Origin: Stenotrophomonas sp. VV52
GTDB taxonomy: Bacteria; Pseudomonadota; Gammaproteobacteria; Xanthomonadales; Xanthomonadaceae
Length of the DNA stretch: 54,752 nucleotides
Direction: 5' to 3'
Assembly: GCF_002893095.1 (NCBI RefSeq)
Contig: NZ_PKQQ01000017.1
Location: forward strand, 1 to 54,752
Positions 1 through 9,000 of this stretch are shown piece by piece. The notes beneath the pieces are model-generated. The model did no database searches, was not told the DNA's origin, and saw only the letters and a list, made by a program, of their open reading frames with translations. The translations under genes were made by a program, and so were the position numbers. Every line of letters starts with the position of its first letter. Position 1 is the stretch's first letter.

Positions 1-3000
1 TGTTGGCGAAGCCCCAGCCCTTGCCGCTGCTCTGGCTGGTGCTGGACTCGGTGTTGTGGGCCACGTCGAACACGATGTCCTTGGTGGCCAGCAGCAGGGC
101 GTCACCTTCGGCCGAGAGCTGGGCGCCCTGGCTGGTGATGGAGCCGCCGTTGGCGATCAGGGTCATGTCGCCGCCCGCGCTCAGCTGGGCCACGCGGGCG
201 TCGCTGGTGGAGTGGGTCTGGTTGCCACTGGAGCGCTGGCTGCCGACGGTGACCACCACCGCGGTGGTGGCCGCGCGCACGCCGGAGGCGGTGCCCTCGG
301 CGTTGCGGGTGATGTCACCCATGATCGAGCCACTGTCGGCCATGCCGTCGGTGGTGGAGTCGCGGGCGCTGCGGTAGGCCTTGGTCGGGTCGTAAGTGAC
401 GCCCATCGAGAACCCGCTGGACTTGCTGGACTGGCTGTTCTGCGTGTCCACCGTGTCCTGGCGCGCGATCAGGTTGATGTCCTTGCCGATCAGGGTCAGG
501 TCGTTGCCGGCGGCGACGTCGGAGGCGGCGATGGTGAGCTGGTTGCCGGCGTTGAGCTGGACGTTGCCGTTCATGGAGCCGACCGCGGAGCCCACCTGGG
601 TGGTGGACTGGCTGGCGCTCTGATTGTTGGACTTCGAACTGTTGTACCCCACCGAGGCCACGCCATTGGCGAAACCGCCGGTGATGCCTGACTTCTTCTG
701 GTTGAAGCTGCTGGCTTCGCTCAGGGTGTCCTGCGCGGACTCGATGGTGATGTTGTTCACCGCGGCAATGCGCAGGTCGTTGTCGGCCAGCACGGTGGAG
801 CCGGTGATCGAGACGTCGTTGCCGGCAATGATGTCCACGGTCTTGCCGCCCACGCTGGAGCCGACCGCGTAGCTGGCCGCGCTCTGCTCGTGGGTGGTGG
901 TGGTGGTGCTGGAGAGCGTCTTCTTCTTGCGGGTGGTTTCGTCCACCACCAGCTCATGGGTCTCCTGGGTGGTGGTCAGGGCCACGTTGCGGCCGGCCGA
1001 GAGCACCACGCCGCCGTCGCTGCTGTCTACGGTGGTGGACTGCAGGGTGAGGTCGCGCCCGGCCTGCAGGGCGACGCCTTCGCCACCACTCAGCTGGTTG
1101 CCCAGCACCCAGCCACTGGCGGCGGTCACTTCGCGCGAATGGTTTTTGCTCTTCGCCCCGCTCTCGAAGCTCTGGGTGTCGACCACGGCGACGCTGTTGA
1201 TGTCACGGCCGGCCTGGGCGACCAGGGCGTTGGCGGCCGAGACGTTGGCGGCGGCAAGGTTCAGGTCGCGGCCTGCGTTCAGGACCACATCGCCGGCACC
1301 GGTGATGGTGGTGCCGATATGGGTCGCCTGGCTCTGGCTGGTGAAGTTGCGCGCGTCGTGGGTCAGCGAGACGCTGCGCTGCTCGGTGACCGAAGTCAGG
1401 TTGATGTCGCCACCGGCGACGACGGCGGTCAGGCCGTCGGTACCGGCATTGGCCAGCTGCGCGGCGCGCAGCTCGACATTGCCCCCGGCGTTGACGCTGA
1501 GCACGCCGGCGCCGTCCTTGTTGGTCACATACAGGCCGGCCACGCGGTCCAGCGTGGTGGTCTGCTGGTGCAGAATGTCGCCCTTGTCGCTCCACTGGCG
1601 GGTGGTGGAGGCAACGGTGATGTCGCCGCCGGCCTTCAGTGCGAGCACGTCGGTTGCGGTGACGGTGCTGCCGATGATGTCGATGTTGCCGCTGGCCTTC
1701 AGGCCGACCTGCTGGCCGCTGATCTGGCCGCCGCCGATGTTGCGGATGTTGCCGGCGTCGATGCTGACCAGCTGACGGCCGGCGATGTCGCCGTTGTTGA
1801 CCAGATCGCCACGCAGCTTGATATCGATGTCGGCACCGGCCAGCAGCGCACCGTTGCTGTCGAGGTCGCCCGGCATCACGCGCAGGTACACCTGCGGCAC
1901 CAGCGCGCGGGTGACCGAGCCGTCGGCCAGGGTTACGTCCTGTTCGACCAACCAGACGATGTCGCTGGTAAGGCGCGCCATCTGTTCGGCGGTGAGCGCC
2001 ACGCCGGGGCGCAGGCCCCAGGCACCGGCCACGGTGGCGCCGGCCTCAAGCAGCGCGCGGTACTGGTCTTCGTCGCTGGCGTAGCCGTCCAGGAAGCGGC
2101 GGCCGGTGAGTTCGCCGATCTGCTCGCGGACCAGCTTCTGTTCGTAGAAGCCGTCGCCGAGGCGCTTCTGGGTCTGGGTGGGCTCGAACCCGGCACGCTG
2201 CAGCAGGTAGTCGGAGCTGAGCCAGCTGCGGTAGTTGGCGAACTTCGGATCGGTCTCGACCAGATAGTTGCCACGGTTGGCGTCCACGTTGAACAGGCTG
2301 GCGCCTGGCGCGCTGGCGTTCGGAGTGGCGGTCACCACCACGTGCGGGTCATCGCCGGCGGCGGCGACCACCTGTTTGCGGTCCAGTGCGGCGTTGCCGC
2401 CACTGCCGTTGCTGCTGCCCGCCTGCACCGCGGCCGGGCCATTGGCCGTGGCTTGGCCGGCCTGCGCGGCGCTGATGTCCTGTGCACCGCCGCTGCCGGG
2501 GCCGGCCGAGCCGACCTGGCCCGGGCCCTGCGCGGTGGCGGTGTCGGCCAGCTGCGCGCCGGCGCTGCCGGGGCCCTGCACGACGGTGCCGTTCTCACCC
2601 TGGGCGGCAGACGCCGCGCCCGGTCCCTGCGCGCTCACCGGACCCGCACCCTGGCCAGTGCTCTGGCCGGGGCCCTGTACGGCACCGGCGCCCGGACCCA
2701 CCGAGCCTGCACCGGGGCCGCTGGTGTTGAGGTTGGAGGTGCCGTTGCCGTTGCCCACGCTGGGACCACTGCTGCCGACGTTCTCGTTGCGCAGGTTGCC
2801 CACGTCGATGATGAGCTTGCCGCCGGCCGTGATTTCGGTGCCGAGCACACCCAGGGTCTGGGTGATCGGCGCGGCACTCCAGCGGCTGGACGAGCCACCG
2901 TAGGTGTAGGACACGTTGTTGAAGCTGTCGGTGCGCTGCAGCGTGCGCGATCGGTTGATCACCGACGACGTTGCAACGTTCAGCCCCCGGATGCTGAAGT

Positions 3001-6000
3001 CGCGACCGGCGGCGATGCTGGCGTACTCATTGAGCAGCGCGTCGGTAGCGATGTTGATGTTGCCGCCCGCGGTAATCACCGCGTCGGCGCCGGCCGAGAC
3101 CAGCACGTCTTCCACGGTGGTGCGGGTCGCCACGCGGCGCTGTTCGTTGCCGCTGGTCTCCTCTGGATGGCGCTGCATGTTGATCAGCATCGCGTCCGGA
3201 TTGTCGTAGTCCGGGTAGGTGATCAGCTGCACGCAGTTGGTGGTGCAGGTGCCGTAGGCGTTGTTGTAGCTGAGCGTGTCCGATTCATAGCGGAACGCCG
3301 GGCTGCCCGGCTGGCTCGCGGAGAGGTCGCGGAACGGATCTTCGGCGCCGGCACCGAGCTGGTCGGGGTTGTTGCGGTTGTCGGAACGGCCCACGTAGTA
3401 GATCACCACGGTGCCGTCCTGGACGGTCAGGCGCGAGCGCTCCCCGCGTGCCCCGTACAGGCCGCCGCGCGCGAAGTAGTAGGCGCTGGTGTTGGCGGTC
3501 AGGCGCACCACGGCGCGGCGGATCTGCTGGCCGTCGGGCGTGATGTAGGCGCTGTCTTCCAGGATGTCGTCCGGGTTGAGGTAGTAGACCTCGTTGGGCT
3601 GGAAGTTGGAGGTATTGCGCAAGGCGCCGGTGTTGTTGCCGTTCTTGAACCAGCCCGGCTGGCTCAGCGTGACCGGGCCGTACTGGGTGGTCTTCTGCTC
3701 CACCACCACGTTCTCGCGGATGTTGTTGACCGCCAGCGCGTTGATGTCCAGGTTGCCGGCGATGTCGATGGTGGCGCTGAGGTTGTCGATGCGCTGCGCG
3801 GTGCCTACCGCATTCAAGCCGCTCAGCCCGCCACCGATGAAGGCGTCGCCGTCGCTGAAGATCAGGCTCTTGCCGCGGTTGGTCAGCACGCCCACGCCCA
3901 GGTCCAGCCGCTGGCGCGCGGCGATGGTGGCCGAGCGCTCCACGCCGCCGACGTTCTCGGCGATGTTGTTGAGGGTGCCGGCGTTGATCGCGATGCGGTC
4001 GCCATAGATGCGGCCGGTGCCGATGTTGGTCAGCGTACCCGCGTCGATATGGGTGGTGTGGCCGTCCAGCAGGCCACGGTTGACCAGCTCGCCGTTGGCG
4101 ACCAGGCGGGTCAGGCCGACGCTGCTGATTTCGCCAGTGGCCGCGTTATGGATGTTGCCGGCGCTGATGTTGACCCCGGCACCCTGCAGCTTGCCCTGGT
4201 TGTCCAGGTTGCCCTGGATGGCAAGGGTGAGCGTGCCATTGGCGGCCAGCTCGCTGGTGTTGGTGTAGCTCTGGCGCAGCTCCAGGGTCATGTCGCCCTG
4301 CGAGAGCAGCTTGCCGTTGCCGGTGATCTCGCGGGTGCGGATGATCTGTTTGCTGCCGGCCACCAGCGTGCCGCCTGCGTTGGCGATGCTGTCGGCGTTG
4401 ATCTCGGAGGTCTGGGCGGCGGACACCTGGCCACCGGTGTTGTTCAACAGACCGCCGAGCTGCAGCTTCAGGTTGTCGGCCAGGACCTGGCCCTGCTGGT
4501 TGTCCAGACTGCCCGTGGTCACCTGCAGCTGCTTGCCCTGCAGTCCCAGGGCCGGGCCGTTGGGCGCGCTGAGGGTGTTGCGGTTGTCGACGCTGGCGGC
4601 CTGCACGCTGAGCGTGCCGACGGCGGCGACCAGCCCACTGCGGTTGTCCAGCGCGCCGGGCAGTGCGATGTCGGCGTTGCGGCCGACGCTGATGGCGCCA
4701 CCGACGTTGGTGAGGCTCTGCGCGCGGAGGGTGAGGTCGCTTGCGCCCTGCAGCGAGCCGCCACCGGAATTGTCCACGCTGCTGGCATTGACGGTGATGG
4801 CGCCCTGCCCGAACACCGCACCGGCGCGGTTGTCGAAGGCGCCGCTGGTGATGTCGAGGGTACCGCTGCTGTTGATGCCATTGCCGTTGGCATGGGCGTT
4901 GAGCAGCGCCTGGCCGGAGGTGTCGATGCGCAGGTTGCCGGCCGATTGCAGCAGGCCGCCGCTGTTGTCGAGCAGGCCGGTGCGCAGCGTGTTGGCGCCG
5001 GTCAGGCTGGCGACGGTGCCGGCGCGGTTGTCGAGCGCCAGGCCATGGGTGTCGAGGTCGATGCTGCCGGCAATGACCCTGCCGGCCTGGTTGTTCATGC
5101 CGGCGGCGTCCAGTGCCAGCGCGGTACCAGCCTGGATCAGACCGGCGGCATTGTTGAGCTGGGTGGCCGTGTCGAGCTGCAGGGCGGCACCGGCGGCGAG
5201 GATGCCCGCCGCGTTATTGACTGTGCCCGCCGTGATGTCGGCATCGCCGCCCGCGTTGATCGTGCCCTGTGCGCTGTTGTCGAGCAGGCCGTCGACGGTG
5301 ACGGTCAGCGCGGCGGTGCCGTCGCTGTGGACGATGCCGGCGCGGTTTTCGATGCTGGCAGCGGTAACCGTCGTAGTACCGCCGGTGAGGATGCGGCCGC
5401 TACGGTTCTCGAGTGCGCCACCGACAATCAGCTGGCTGCTGGCGGTACCGGCGGCCTGCAGCGTGCCCTGGTTGTTGAGCAGCTGCGCGGCGCGCAGGTC
5501 CAGCGCACCGTTGGTGGCGACGGTGCCGGCGGTGTTGTCCATGGCGCCGCGCACGTTGAGTACCAGCGCGTCGGTACCGGCGGCGGTCAGGCTGCCACCG
5601 GCGGTGACCAGCTCACCGGTCTGCACGTTGATGCGTTGTGCGGCGGTGGTGCCATTGCGCAGGTCGGTGGTTTCGCCCACCAGCTGCAGGCTGCCATTGC
5701 TGAGCAGCTTGCCGCCCTCGCCGCTGAGGGTGTGGGCGTTGATCGCCAGGGTGCCAGTGCCGGCGTGCTGCACGGTGCCGCCGGCATTGCCCAGCGTCGC
5801 CGCGGTGACCTGCAGGTCGCCGTTGCTGGCCAGGGTACCGCCGGCGCCGTTGTCCAAGGTGCCCTGCACGGCAATCGTGCTGGCCCCGGTGCCGCCGGAC
5901 AGCACGGTGCCGCCCTGGTTGTCGAAGCTGGAGGCAATGAGGTCGAGCTGGTTGGCGCTGAGGGTGGCGTCGCGGTGGTCGACGTCGCCGGCGCGCAGGG

Positions 6001-9000
6001 TCAGGGCCCCCGCCGTAGCGATGCTGCCCTGCTGGCCCTTCAGGCTGCCGGTCTGTACGGTCAGGCCACCTTCGCCGGCGTGGGCGATGCGGCCGGCCTC
6101 GTTGACCAGGTTGCCGCTCTTCACCAGCAGCGCATTGGCATTGCTGGCCACGGTGCCGCGGCTGTTGTCGAACTGGCCGGTGACCTCGATGCGGGTATCG
6201 GCGCTGCCGGCCGAGCTCAGGGTGCCGCCTACGTTGGACAGCGCGCCCGCGCTGATCTGCTGCGCGCCGTTGGCGGCCAGCGTGCCACCGTCGTTGCCGA
6301 GCGCGTCGCGCACCTGCACCACCATGGCCTGCTCACCGGTGGAGGTGAGCGTGCCGCCGGCATTCTGCAGGCTGCCTGCGATGACGCGGACATCGCGTGC
6401 GGCGGTGGTGCCGCCACTGATATCCACCGCTTCACCCTGCAGGTCCAACGCGCCGTTGCTGACGATGCGGCCTCCTGCGCCCTGCAGGGTGACCACGTCG
6501 ATCTGCAGCTGGCCGTCGCCGGCCTGTTCGATGCTGCCGCTGCGGTTGTCCAGCGTGTCCGCGCTGAGGGTGGCGTCGCCGCCGCTGGCGATCAGGCCGG
6601 CGTTGCTGTTGTCGAGCAGACCGTCCACGTCCACGTGGAGGTCGGCGGCGCTGTGCAGCGTGCCGCCCTGGTTGTCGAGGCTGGCGGCGGTGATGTCGAG
6701 GTCGCCGCTGACCAGGATCTTGCCGGTGCGGTTGTCCAGTGCGTTGTCGACGCTGATCTGGCTGGCGGCAGTGCCGGCGGCCTGCACGGTGCCGCCGCTG
6801 TTGAGCAGCGTGCCCGCACGCAGGTCCAGCGCGCCGTTGCCGGCGAGGGTGCCGCCACTGTTGTCGAGCTGGTTGCGCGCATGCAGCACCAGCGCGTCGG
6901 TGCTCGTGGCGGTGAGCGTGCCGCCTGCGGTAGTCAGGGTGCCGCTGTCGATACGGATGCGCTGGGCCGAGGTGGTGCCGTCGCGCAGGTCGATGTTCTC
7001 GCCCTGTACGGACAGGCCACCGTTGCTGACCAGCGTGCCGCCGGCGCCGTTGAGGGTAGTTGCGGTGATGTCGAGCAGGCCGGTGCCGGCCTGCTGCACG
7101 GTGCCGCCGGCATTGCCGAAGGTCGCCGCCTCGATCACCACATCGCCATTGGTGGCGATCAGGCCGTCGTCGCCGTTGTCCAGCGCGTCCGCCACGGTGA
7201 GGCGGTTGGCGCCGGTACCGGTGGCGATCAGCTTGCCACCGCGATTGTCGAAGGACTGCGCGTCCAGCGCGATCTGCGCGGCCTGCACGGTGGCGCCACG
7301 GTGGTCCACTGCACCGGCCGACAGGTTCAGGGTGCCGGCGGTGACCACGGTGCCGTCGCGGCCGTCCAGCTGCCCGGTGGTGAGCGTGAAGCCCTGCGTA
7401 CCGGCGTGGTTGAAGGTGCCCTGCTCGTTGCGCAGGCTGCCGGCGCTCACCGCCAGTGCGGCGGCGTTGCTGGCGATCAGGCCCTTGCTGTTGTCGAGTG
7501 CGCCGCTGACCGTGATCTGGCTGTTGGCGGTACCGGCCGCGCTCAGGGTGCCCTCGCGGTTGCTTATGGACCCGGCGTCGATGCGCTGCGCACCGTTGGA
7601 CGCAATGGTGCCGCCGTTGTTGGCCAGCTGGTCGCGTACCTGCAGGGACATTTCGCCGGTGCCGGTGGCACTGAGCGTGCCGCCGCTATTGTCGAGGCTG
7701 CCCGCCTGCACGGTGATGTCGATGGCTCCGACCGCACCGTCACGCAGGTCCAGCTCCTCTCCCTGCAGCTGCAGCGCGTCGCTGGCGACGATGCTGCCCT
7801 GCGCGTTGCGCACCGAGGCCGCCTCGATGCGCAGGTCGCCATTGCCGGAGATCGCACCCGCGGTGTTGTCCAGCGCGTTGGCCACGCGGATCCGCGAGGC
7901 GGCCTCGCCAGCGGCGATCAGCTTGCCGTGGTCGTTGATGAAGCTGCCGGCGTCGATATCCACCGCGCCGTTGCTGCCCAGCGTGCCGCCGCTGTTGTCG
8001 AGCAGGGTGCGGACTTGCACCTGCAGGGTGCCGCTGCCCAGCGCACTGAGCTGGCCGCCGGCGGTGACCAGCCGGTTGCTGTCGATCTGGATGTGCTGCG
8101 CCGCCGTGGTGCCATTGCGCAGGTCGAGCGTGTCGCCATGCAGGCTGAGCGCACCGTTGCTGAGCAGGGTGCCGCCGGCGCCGGACAGCGTGTCCACGTC
8201 GAGGGTGAGCGCACCGGTACCGGCCTGCTGGATGCTGCCGCCTGCATTGCCCAGGGTGTCGGCGCTGATCTCCAGGTCGCCATTGCTGGCCAGGCTGCCG
8301 CCGTCGCCGTTGTCGAGCGTGCCGGTCACCTGCAGCGTGTTGGCGCCGGTCCCGGTGGCGACGATGCTGCCGCCGCGGTTGTCCAGCGACGCGGCCGTGA
8401 GGTCGAGCTGGGTGGCGGCCAGCGAGGCGCCGCGATGATCGATCGCGCCCGCATGCAGGGAAAGCGTGCCGGCCGTACCGATCTGGCCGTCCTTGCCGTC
8501 AAGGCGCCCGGTGTTGATGGTCAGGCCACCGCTGCCTGCGTGGCTGAGGGTGCCGTCGGCATTGACCAGCGCGCCGCTCTGCAGCTGCAGTGTCGTGCCG
8601 TTGCTGGCCAGGCTGCCAGCGGTGTTGTCCAAGGTGCCGGTCACGCTGATCCGGGTGGCCCCGGTACCGGCCGAATTCAGTGCGCCGCCGCGATTGCTCA
8701 GGGCGCCGGCGTCGATCTGCTGCGCCCCATTGGCGCTGATCGCACCGCCGTCGTTGACGAGGTTGCCGTCGACGCGCAGCTGCAGTGCCTGGTCACCCGT
8801 CGACAGCAGGCTGCCGCCGCTGTTGTCCAGCGAGCCCGCCTGGATGTCCACCTGGCGTGCGCGGGTGCTGCCCTTGTGCAGGTCAAGCGCCTGCGCCTGC
8901 AGCTGCAGCAGGCCGTTGCTGGCAATGCTGCCTTCGCCGCCCTGCACGTTGCCGGCGGTGATCTGCAGGGTGCCGGTGCCGGCATGGTCGATGCTGCCGC

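Noticed and set aside
4290..8438. A second plus-strand open frame of 1382 codons inside tpsA.
   Set aside because: It is Ser/Pro/Arg-rich antisense sequence with no start signal or domain, and its length follows from the repeated codon pattern of tpsA.
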